A stretch of 64,000 nt of DNA. It comes from Tetradesmus obliquus. Its lineage: Eukaryota; Chlorophyta; Chlorophyceae; Sphaeropleales; Scenedesmaceae. Under the pieces are notes generated by a model that had not been told where the DNA came from, did not search any database, and was given only the letters and a program-made list of their open reading frames with translations. A program made the translations under genes and the position numbers. Each line of letters starts with the position of its first letter. Within the stretch, counting starts at the first letter, position 1. The stretch lies in the NCBI GenBank assembly GCA_030272155.1, contig CP126203.1, positions 4,092,001-4,156,000 of the forward strand, read 5' to 3'. Positions 1 to 11,313 of the stretch are shown piece after piece.

Positions 1-288
1 ATGCTTTGCAACTGCCTATATGTTGGGAGCTTTGTTGAGGTCGATGCTGTCTTGCAGCTGTCACGCAGCGGTTCGATCGATGGACCGATCCAGGCATCAC
101 AACTGTGTCATACAGCACGAACTACCCCAAATGAACCCGCATATAAATTAAAAAAAATAAATAATTCATATTTAGGGGGTGTAAACGGCTGTGTAAGTTC
201 TTCTGATGGAGGAAGGGGGGTGGGGTGGGGTGGGGGGGCACCCCCTCTTTTGAACTAATCAACATACTGTCTGTCAGCTTTCTTAGTG

Positions 289-314
289 CCCCCCCCCCCC
301 CCCCCCCCCCCCCC
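289..314. repeat. Poly-C/poly-G tract
   Basis: A run of 26 C on the plus strand, with a G-rich block (222-238) just upstream. It lies in the intron or 3' part of the GAF gene and could form G-quadruplex DNA on the minus strand. Confidence 0.9.
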
Positions 315-364
315 GTGCACACCTGCAGCCATAACACAGTCACAGCCAAACCACATGCACTCAC

Positions 365-2104
365 AGTGTGCCCAGGCGGTGCCCATTTGCAGAAACCAGT
401 GGTGCTGCTACGTAGAACTTCAGGCTGAAGGTCGGGTCGCACACAAAAAAGTTCTCGCTGAAGCGCGCGTCCTTGTCCATGTCCTCCACCACAAGAAGTT
501 CATGGTGGGAGTTCACGAAGCTCCAGCCGCAGAAGCCCCACCTGCATGACATATGCGTCACGATACTCAATGGTCAATTCAATGGTCTATATATATTAGG
601 GCACCTACATACATATAACAACCATTGCTACTAAGCTCCAGCCGCAGAAACCCCACCTACATGCCATATGCATCACAATATTCACCGCTTGATTCGTCTA
701 AAAGAACGATACATACACCATGCCCACTACACACGCACTTGCACATGCACGCCTGCACATGACAAAATCCCAGCTAAAAGCGCAGCTGCAGGTCAGCGCA
801 TGCATGTGCACCCACAAAACACCCCCTCACTGCACACCTGTCGGGGCAGATGCAGGTCGGCAGCGCCCCGCATGCGCCCGTGATGTAGATGGCTTCGCCC
901 GTCAGCAGCGCAACAGTGGCCGTCTCCACGTTGAAAACGGTGCACAGCAGCCGCAGCATGCCCTCTGCAGCAAGTGCGAAGAGTGGTGCAGAACAACAAA
1001 ACATCAGCCACAGTCGACGATGTACACAGCCGTGCCGGTCAGTAGCGTTACGGTGCCCGTCTCCACGTTGAATACGGTGCACAGCAACCTCAGCATGCCC
1101 TCTGCAGCCGCGAAAGAGCAGCGACAAAAAGTATGTTGCAGGAAATGCAGATGGTCTGTTCTTCGCGCAAAACACAGCGCACAGCAGCTGTAATGCCCAG
1201 TGCAGAGATGCCCTGCAGGAAAAATACAACAATGACAATGGTTGCTGCATAAAAGGCTGGGTGTGAGAGGAAGAATCAGAAGCTTGCAGGACAAAGCAGG
1301 TGCCACCTGCTTGCAGGACGGCAGCAGCCGCTGTGACAACGCTGCGTCATCACAAGCCAGCAGTGCCTGGTGTGCTGCCGCACCATTGCAGGATCTGTGC
1401 GTGTGCTGCTTAGCACCACATATTGAAATGGGCATGAACCACAACCGAATCCCCGCACAACAGCTGGAAGCAAACACCTGCTGCGGCAGCTGCGGCTGCC
1501 AGCACAACACACCAATCTCGCCGTCTCGTGTCTGCCGCAGCGCATTGATGCCATCTGCCGCCACAACACGCGCCTCATGGCAGGCAGGCTTTGGAGGGCC
1601 GCTCAGCCAGCCATCATGCGGCGCAAAGGGCTCCAGCTGCTGCTGCTGCTGCCGCTGCTGCGCTTTTGCAAGCCCTGCTGCGCTGCTGTGGAAGTTGGGC
1701 GGTGAGCTTGCAGGAGCGGCTGCTGGTGCCGCTGCTGCAAGCACATCTGCTAAGCCCATTGCTCCGAAATCTGCAGAGTCAAGATCCAGCTTGCAGGAAC
1801 CTCCGCAGTGCTGCTGCATGAACTGCTCCACACTCATGCGCCTGCTGGCGCTCTGCTGCTTGGCCCACGACAGGAAGGCAGCATGAGTGCTGCTGGCTGA
1901 GTCGCAGCGCGCCATTATGCCAGTCTGTGCTGCTGCTCCTGCAAAGGATGCTTCCTTTGCACGAGCTGTTGAAAGCTGCTGATTAGTGCTGCTGGTTGGC
2001 TTGGCAACCTGTTGGCTGGAGCACTCCGAGGTGCTGACTGCCACACAGCAGCTGTGAGCAGGGTCCTTGCCTGCTGCATGTGCTGCATCTTCAGTTAAAG
2101 GGAC
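365..2104 (-). CDS. GAF-domain protein, partial (3' part beyond left edge)
   Basis: Three exons can be placed on the minus strand: 2104-1513, 964-838 and 541-365. They join in frame (592, 127 and 177 nt). The first is low complexity (Ala/Gln/Ser) and ends in a helix-like stretch with TRDGEI. The next two read as a GAF domain: EGMLRLLCTVFNVETATVAL, then a WGFCGWSF segment, LLVVEDMDKDARF and FYVAAPLVSANGHRLGTL. These are the usual GAF landmarks (xVxDxxxDxRF, FYxxxPLxxxxGxxxGTL). GAF domains bind small ligands or serve as dimer/sensor modules in cyclases, kinases and phosphodiesterases; the output domain lies outside the window, so the role is unknown. An acceptor-like CTTGCAG directly before 2104 suggests an upstream exon. 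A second copy of the middle exon lies at 1024-1101. Confidence 0.7.
886..1101 (-). repeat. Tandem duplicate of the first GAF exon
   Basis: The exon starting at 964 and a second copy starting at 1101 both encode EGMLRLLCTVFNVET followed by VTLLTGTAVYI or VALLTGEAIYI, each preceded by CTGCAG. Only the 964-838 copy continues into a convincing donor (GTGTGC) with a phase matching the next exon. A short vestige of the third exon's start is also repeated near 630-660. Confidence 0.75.
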
Positions 2105-3285
2105 CTGCAAGGGTCAGCAATGGGGCATGCAAGCACTTTATGCGCATGCACCGTATGGTAGCCAGTGAGCGGCAAGCACTGCATGCGACAGGTGCTGCAG
2201 AGGTAGGAGACAGCATCTGCCGCGATGAACAAGTGCACAGGCAGATGCCTCGTTTTGATTCATAAGCGGTCCATTATCATTGTTTTAAGATGGTGGCACG
2301 CACCAGGCAGCAGCTGAACAGCTTGAGCGACTCCCTTCCCCGGCCTGTGTGGGACGATGGCGAGCTTTGTACCTGCCCCATTGCAATGGTACTGTGGTAT
2401 TTGCTCTTATCAACAGTGAAGCGCAGCCATGGCAGGTTGCTCAGAGTGATTCGGTGTATCTCGAGGTGGTTGACGGAAAGCGCAACGCCACAATCACAGA
2501 AAGGCTCGACCACCTCAAAACAAACCGATCTCAAGCGTGACTGCCTTCCAAATGAAACGCGCCCAACTCCTTGCACTAGGGTCCTATTACCTGACAGGCC
2601 TGAATTTACTCAAGAAGTGCCCGACTCTTGTTTCAAGACTTCATGTCACTGTCGAGCAAGACAAAAAATTTCCATCAATGCTAAGGTATTTACAGCTCAG
2701 CAAGACTGTAGAACACCACACAACCGGTTTGTACCCAAGGCACCTTACCCTGCAACCTGCTGCCAGGCTGCTTGTATTGCACTGGTGGCACATCAATGAT
2801 GATCATCACCATACCCAGATTAAATGCCAGAGCAACGACTCCACAAAGGATGACGCCCTGTATCTGGCGCCAAATTCGTACAGCACAGCTGCAGGCAGAC
2901 TCAACTGAAGGTACTTCCACACACGCCGCCGGTTGCCAGTGCCTGGCAAAAAAGCATGCTGACAGATACCGGGGATTCTGTACCAATAGCGCGACCCTCA
3001 ATTCTCTCAATAAGCTATGTTGTGGCAGCATCTGTTTCACACATGACCAGCGGCTTGGGAAAAGCCCACCAGCCCAACACCAACCCAACAAAACACGAGT
3101 CAGCAGCCTCGCGTGCCACAGTGCAGGCGATAGACCTAACATACTGCTCAGTAATCCATTTTAGTCCCATAACCATCCCCAAAACCATCCCCTACCCTGC
3201 ACACTGTACAAGGAATGCAAATCATAAGGCACAAAACAGCGTTGTAAACACCATAGAAGCAACAGGGTTTAACTATCTTGCAGTG
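2105..3285. other. Unassigned interval between two minus-strand genes
   Basis: It should hold the 3' UTR of the bifunctional enzyme and the 5' end (early exons, promoter) of the GAF gene. No coding similarity was seen in any frame. TTACA (minus-strand TGTAA, the usual green-algal polyadenylation signal) occurs at 2690-2694, far from the stop at 3286. Confidence 0.5.
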
Positions 3286-5918
3286 TCAGTCCAGGCTGTT
3301 CATACTACCTAGGGCAGCAGCCAACACCGGAGACGGCGGCTGCGGACTGCTGCTGCCGCTGCCGCCACTGCTTACGCTGCTGCCGCCGCCGCTGTGCTGC
3401 TGCTGCAGCGCTACGCTGAGACCACCAGCCTCTGCGCTGCTGCTGCTGCTAGCCTGTCCTGCTGCTGCTGCTGCCACTGCAGCTGCTGCAAACGTATCCA
3501 TGTTGGCACCTGAAGTCAAGGCCACACTCTCACTCAGAGCTAGCCCTTGCAGCTGCAGCTCTGCGGCCACTACTGCATCCACCCCGCTGCTGCTGCCGCC
3601 CCCTGCTGCTGCTGCTGCTGCTGCTTTGGCAGGCGAGCTGCTGCTGCCGCCCTCTAGTATCGCTGCATACTGCTGACCTAATGCATGCTGCAGCCGACTC
3701 ACATCTAGCTCACAAGCACCCGCAGCAGCAGCAGCGGCAGCAGCATCCGCATTTCCTGCAAGGCCCACCCCAGAGCCCGAAGCAGACAGGGAGCCCAATC
3801 CTGCAGGACTCCTGCCACTGCTGCTGCTGCCGCCGGCTGCAAGTCCCGCCAGGCCGCTGCCGTGGCTGCTGCTGTTGCTTGCTATGCTGCCCATGCTGCT
3901 CACTGTCGTAAAGCTGGGTGACAGGTGCACCGCATTACCAAAGCCCCGGGGATACGTCATGGCACTCGCACTCGATGTGCGGCGGTGCCCTGCTGCTGCT
4001 GCCACGATGTTCTGCCAGCCGCTGCTGCTGCTGCCGCCGCTGGCAGCAGCTGCCCCGGCGGCTGTGGCTGATCTATCCCGATCTCTGCTGCTGCTGTTGC
4101 TGCTACTGCTGCCTTCGCGGCCGGGGTAGTAAAAGCCAGCAGGCAAGGACCCGAACGAAGGCAGCAGCCCGCTTGGCGGCGTGCCGATGTTTTGACCTGG
4201 ATAGCCGCTGGACCCGCGCCCTAAACCACCACCAGCCACCCCACCAACAGCAGCAGCAGCAGCGTCGCTGCAGGTAGCGCCCAGCGGCAGCTGCACTGGG
4301 GGGTTGGCGGGGAATCCGGTGTGTTGCTGCTGCTGCTGCTGCTGCTGCTGCCGCAGCGAGGGCCCTGCTGTGATGCCCAGTGGCGGACTGACTGGCACAG
4401 GCAGGAAGGAGACCTCCATGGTGCCATCCGGCCGCGGCTGCAGCTCTGCATGCAGATAAGCAATAACGAAATGGGACAATGCCGGCAGCAGTGCGTGAGG
4501 GGCAGCAGTGCAAGGGTCTAGCCTGCAAGTACAGCGGGCAGGGCATGAATAGGATGCATTCTACAACTTGCACTCAACTGTGTGTCATACACTAGCGGCA
4601 CTTACCAGCAAGTGTGCGCAGCAGGATGTTTAGGCGTGCTGCTGGAGCTGTACGTCACTGCTTGTTTGAAACATGGCACACGTTTGTTACATTATGTTAC
4701 CAATTGTCATTGCTCACCGATGAGCGTGTGCAGCGGGATGTCCAGGCGCGGGATCTTCTCCAGCGGGATGGCCATGAAGTAGCCGAATATGGCTCGCAGG
4801 ATGGCCTGCAAGCCAAGTAACACAAGATGAGAACAATGTAGCAATTGTCACTAGGGAGCAGGTGAGGCAGGGATCTGCAGCGGGATGGCCATGAAGTAGC
4901 TGAATATGGCTCGCAGGATGGCCTGCAAGCCAAGTAACACAAGATGAGAACAATGTAGCAATTGTCACTAGGGAGCAGGTGAGGCAGGGATCTGCAGCGG
5001 GATGGCCATGAAGTAGCTGAATATGGCTCGCAGGATGGCCTGCACACAAATAACACATGATCACAATTACGTAACAATAGTTGCTAGGGAGCAGGTGAGG
5101 CGTGGATCTTCTCCTGTGGCATGACCATGAATGCTGGAAGATGGCGTGCATTAGGGCCTGCAATGACACCGCAACAACAGAGCTGTGCATGAGGCACACA
5201 AAACATGACTGATATTTTGACACCATCATTGGCGAATGCATGTCATCATGTTTGAACCCGAAACCGCGCCGCACCTGGTGGCCCACCACCATGATGTACT
5301 CCCGTTCCCGCTCCATTTCAATTACAACTGGCTCAAGCCGCTGCACCACATCCAGGTAGGACTCGCCAGAAGGGTACCTGCAGCAAAGCAATGTAACATG
5401 GTATATGACGTTATACCATAATAAAGTACATAGGGTGTTGTTTATCTGGCAAAACATGGCATTAACCGGCTCCAGCCGCTGCACACCATCCAGGTACGGC
5501 TCGCCAGATGGGTACCTGCAGCACATGAGTGTGACAAATTGCTCATGTGCATCCACATACAAAATGGATAGATGGAGGTTGTGTTTCATCATTGTCATAA
5601 TTATCTGTTGCATTAGATGCAACATGTGCGGTACTGCACACCTGCAGCGCAACTTGTGTATGTCTTCAACAAGAAGATTGCAACATGTTATGACAACCGG
5701 CCCACCTGTAGCGCAGCTTGTCTTTCTTGCGCGCCTCGTAGTCGTCACACAGCTGACAGCAAACCATTCTGATAATGACACATCACCATCCAACATATAT
5801 ACTTGTCTATCAACTACAATTGCGCACCTGTAGCGCAGCTTGTCCTTCTTGCGCGCCTCGTAGTCGTCCGGGAACTTGGCAGCGATCTCGGGGTAGGTCA
5901 TGCCGTCACATACGCCCT

Positions 5919-5991
<73 letters not shown>

Positions 5992-7133
5992 GTTACTACA
6001 TGAACAGCCTTGACTGGATGCGGCACGGTATGCAGTCACACACGCCCTGTGCACAGAGCACTCAAGGATCTTGTTAAGCGCCTTGCAGCGGCTATGAGTG
6101 CGGCAGGTGGTTGGCGGTGCCTCCAATTGTTAACCCTGTGTCCTGAGGAAGACAACATCTCAGGAGCTATATTCTGCTCAGCTCACCGCATGGATCTCGT
6201 CCAGGGCCTTCCAGCGCAGCTTGGGGTACGGCAGGTGGTTGGCGGTGGCGATGGTGCGCTTGAGCGTGGACGTCCACACAGACACCGGCACGCCAGACTC
6301 GTTGAACGTCTGCACGGGCACAGGCGAAGCACAACCAAGTTATGTCATCTTTCACACACACATCATGAAAAGTCATGGCAGTGCAGACATCTACACGATT
6401 GATACAACAATACTACAATGAAACACCACTCACCGCAGGCAGGCGTGAGTCCAGCACGTCAGGCAGCAGCCGCGCATAGGCCTCGCCCCTCGCAGTGAGC
6501 CCGCTGTCGCCGCCAATGCGGCCCGCCATGTTGAAGCATGATTCGCCGTGGCGCGTCAGCCAGATCTTGCGGGACTGGCCTGCTGTCATGCCCGCCTTGC
6601 ACACCTACAAGGTTTGGGGTTGACGATGAATAGCAGCAGCAGAGGCAGCAGGTCAACTGCCAGTCAAACGTGTTACTTGTGAGCTGCTGGCTCGTGCGAA
6701 CGTGCATGAGCACGACCTCGCCGGGAATGTAGCCACACACGGCAGTTCAAAGCAGAAGATGCACAATCAACCTACAGTCAAACGTTTGACCATAATGTTT
6801 GACTTTTGCCTCACCCGCATGAGGAAGAACACGATCTTGCCAGGAATGTAGCCAGGAACGGCAGTGCAAAGCAGTTGAAGCATGGGCAACCTACGGTCAA
6901 ACCTTTAAACAATATGTTTGACTTTTGCCTCACCTGCATGAGGAAGAACACAACGTCTAGCCCTGATATAGCCGCTGATGCGGTTCACAGCAGAAGGTTC
7001 ACATTCAACCTACGGTCAAATGTTTGACCAAAATGTTTGACTTTTGCCTCACCTGCATGAGGAAGAACACGATCTTGCCGGGGATGTAGCCGCTGATGCG
7101 GTTCACGTCCATGTAGCCGCGCCCGGTGACCCT

Positions 7134-7194
<61 letters not shown>

Positions 7195-10100
7195 GTTGGT
7201 TGCAGCCGCTGTGGCCGTGCTGATAATCTTGATGAGGTGCAGCTGCACTGCAGCTGTATGCACAGCATGCACAGCTGGTTTTACGCTCCCCGCATCCAGT
7301 TTTACAGGCATGCGCCAGGCTCACATATCGACGAGCTTGATGTAGTGCAGCGGCGGGTGATCCATCGGCTGAACATTGACATGCGACATGTCACTCATAT
7401 GACACATGTTACATAACACACATCACTCACATGTTGATGAGCTTCATGTAGTGCAGCCGCCGGTCACCTATCAGCTCCTATAAACATGCCAGAAGTCACT
7501 CACTTTCCACATGACACATGTCACATGACACACGTCACTCACATGTCGATGAGCTTGATGTAGTGCAGCCGCCGGTCATCAATCGGCTCGTAGACCTCGT
7601 TGTACTTGAGGATACGCTGCTTGAAGTCGGCGATGGCCTGCAGCAGCAGCAGGAGCAGCAGCAGCAGCAAAGCAGGTGTGAGAAGCAGCCGTCGACACAG
7701 CGCCGTGAGCAGCAAACAAGCGCTGCATGAGTCCCTGTGCCTGGCTACGCAGGCAAGTGACGCATCAGCAGCGCATCAACAGCTTCAGGCACACCTCTCA
7801 CACCCTGCCTTTGCCGTTGCTGTCAACCTCGCTGTGGCGCCACAAAAAAATGCCACTTGTATACATAACATAACAATAACACGCCGGCCGCAGCCGCCTC
7901 ACCGCCTCTGTGTCCATGTTGACGTAGTCTGGGCTGTATTTCATCTTGTAGCTACAACCCAACTGTTTAAAATACCCGAGAAGCTCAAGCATTTGTCTCA
8001 GCTGTATGCACAAGTGTACTGATTAGTTGTTGAGTCAGTAACAATCCAACAATGACGACAGCGCAGCACAGCCAGCCGCTCATCGCCTCTGAGTCCACAG
8101 AGCAGCAGTAGCAGCAGGAGCAACAGCAAGAGCATCAGCATCAGCACCACAGCCGCCTCACCGCCTCTGTGTCCACGTTGACGTAGTCTGGGCTGTACTT
8201 CATCTTGTAGCGGTAGTTGTTCTCCAGCACCTGGCAGCAGCAGCAGCAGGGCGCAGCAGCAGCAGGGTCTAAGCACGTCATTGCAGGTAGAAAAACAAGG
8301 GGATGCAGCAAAGCGACAGCAGATTGCGACACACGTGCGCTGCTGCGCTGTGGCGTGTACTGCAGTGTGCTTTGCTGCAACAACTATTGCCGTCCTGTGC
8401 TAAGCTGTGCGGCATGCTGCTGAACCATGTTCTGTTCTGCTGCTCCGCACCTGGTCATCGTTGCAGATGCTCTCGATGAAGATGTACTGGCAGCGGCCGT
8501 GGAAGGTGTTGGCCTGCACAGGGGCAAAAGCAGCAACGTCACAATGAGAACTGAACTTGATCCAAAGCAAACAGATGCCGGTTTGCCAGGACAACCAAGG
8601 GTGCGGCTTTGGCACCAGCAGCGTACATGATCACCTAAAACACAGGCAAATACCCTGCCAATGAGTTGAGCCTTGCAAGGGCAAGGTGCGCCTACACACA
8701 TGGCAGCTGTGCAAACCACTGGCAGCGGCAGGAGTGGTTTGTGGCGCTGCTGCTGATGCTGCTCACCAGCTGCTGGCGGCGCTCCTTGGTGGTGTTGGTA
8801 GCGTCAAAAATTGCCACCTGGCCACCCTCTGTAAATCACATCACAGAACAGCACCAGCAGCAGCAGCAGCGGAGACTCAGCCAGGCAGTGTGTACAGCGC
8901 ATCTCCGGCACATCTCTGGCGCCTGGCATTGCTGGTTCAAAGAAACAGCGAAGCAAACCCCGGATATACGAGCGTGATGTGCTGCGCTCTCTGGCATGCA
9001 GCGGCATACGTGCAGCAGAAGCGTGCGTGCCAACGCCGTACCTGTGAGGAGCTGCACGCTACAAAGACACTACAATTTGAAGCGCCCGCGCCGTACCTGC
9101 TCACGCCACCAAAAACGCAACGCTGTGCCACACATGTGAGGAACTGCTCACGCTACAAAATACACAAACGGCCGTGCCGCACCTGTGAGGAACTGCATGA
9201 CGTCGTTCACGGCTGCTGCCAGCGCCCGAGTGCGCGCCTCCACACCATGCTGCGGCAGCAATAAGCAGCAGTCGGGACACGGCAACACATCAGCGTGTTT
9301 GCGGTCGTGGCCGTTGATTAGCTCAGCTATTAGGTGCGTGCTAGACACGTGTGTGCAAAGGACGACCGCAAACCCTAACACCTGCACCTGCACCGAACAT
9401 CCCTCAGAGTACCTTGTTGTGGGAGTCAAAGAAGGACGCGTCCTGCACCTGCCCAAACCCTAAATGCGGCCTGAATGCCCAAACCAGAACCCTGACAACC
9501 ACCTACCTTGTTGTGGGAGTCGAAGAAGGACGCGTCCTGCACCTCGTGCGCCTCCTTCTGCAGCCTCTGAACCCTAACACTGCCCTAAACCTGCACCAAA
9601 CATACCTGGTATGTATCAGCGCACCTTGTTGTGGGAGTCAAAAAACGAGGCGTCCTGCACCTCATGCGCCTCTTTCTGCAGCCGGCGGTAGTTGCCGACG
9701 TTGAAGTGCGCCGTGTTGTGGCCCAGCCTGCAGCAAGCAGCGTGGCATACACAATCAGCTAGCACTACTTTGCTACCTGAACTGCAGCACATATGTCCCG
9801 CATGCCAGGCAGCGCAGCAGACGAAGTACACCCCACCACCCTGCCGACTCATACAACGTCCCGCGACAACACGCACCAGTTGAGGTAGCACTTGAGCTTA
9901 TTGCAAAGAAAGGTCTTACCCCTCCCAGGCAGCCCCACCTTGATGATGATCAGCTTGTTCTTCTGCACATCCCGCCCCATCCATACCACTGTCCTTTCAC
10001 CACTGAGCCAGCATATTTGAACTACAATACATGCGTCCTGGGTGCCAGGCAGTGCAGCAGCCCTCACAACCCCATCAAATTCATACTGCAACTTGCAAAA

Positions 10101-11237
10101 CACGCACCAGTTGAGGTAGCACTTGAGCTTGTTGCACAGGAACGTCTTGCTGCGCCCCGGCAGCCCAAGAATAATGATGATCAGCTTGTTCTTCTGCACA
10201 CCCCGTCCACACACCCAACACCAATTAACACAGAGGCTCACTGCAAAACAAGTTTTCAGCGCGCCAGGCGGCGCAGCAGTCAAAGGAGAGCCCTTACAGA
10301 TTCATCCAACATCACTGTCCGTTACATTCATCACACAACCCGACGCACCAATTGAGGTAGCGCTTGAACTTGTTGCACAGGAAGGTCTTGCCCCTCCCAG
10401 GCAGCCCAACCATAGTAATGATCAGCTTGTTCTTCTGCACACCCCGCCCCATACACACCACTGTCCCAAACCCATATATTCAATCAAGCCTGAAGTGCAA
10501 CACATGATTCTTGCGTGCCAGTTGGAGCAGCAGTAAAAACAGCCCTCACAACCCTATCAAATTCATACTAGCACGCACCAGTTCAGGTAGCACTTGAGCT
10601 TGTTGCACAGGAATGTTTTCCCTCGCCCCGGCAGCCCAACCATGATGATGATCAGCTTGTTCTTCTGCGCCCTGGTCCATCCGTACCACTGCCCTTTCAC
10701 CACTAAGCAAACAAACCTGAAACTGCAAGATATGCGGCCCGCGTGCCAAGCAGTGCAGCAGCCCTCACAACCCCATCTGATTCAAACTGCAACTTGCAAA
10801 AGCACACACCAGTTGAGGTAGCACTTGAGCTTGTTGCACAGGAAGGTCTTCCCCCGCCCCGGCAGCCCAACCATGATGATGATCAGCTTGTTCTTCTGCG
10901 CCCCGTCCCAACCGCACCACTGTCCCAGAGCAACAACTAAACATAACGCAACTGTCACACACGCGTCCCGTGTGCCGAGCAATGCAGCAATCAAAGTATC
11001 CCTCACAACCTGATCCCATCCACACTATCCCTTATCCTTTGAAAAACGCACCAGTTGAGGTAGCACTTGAGCTTGTTGCACAGGAACGTTTTCCCGCGCC
11101 CCGGCAGCCCAACCATGATGATGATCAGCTTGTTCTTCTGAGCCCCGCTGCGCAGCGACTTGCTGCGCTGGATGATGGCGGCCTTGTTGGTGGGGTCCTC
11201 GTCCTCGTGGTACGCTGACTCAGCCTGTAGCAGCAGC

Positions 11238-11313
<76 letters not shown>

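Noticed and set aside
5920..5990. Poly-Gln/poly-Ala protein from the CAG tract
   Set aside because: The tract is intronic on the coding strand and directly precedes an acceptor.
4714..6126. 470-codon minus-strand open frame
   Set aside because: It reads through several introns and exon copies of the bifunctional enzyme; the true exons are placed separately with correct phases.
9870..11224. CRISPR-like or satellite interpretation of the six regular repeats
   Set aside because: The conserved part is a coding exon with splice sites of the surrounding enzyme gene, not a palindromic repeat with unique spacers.
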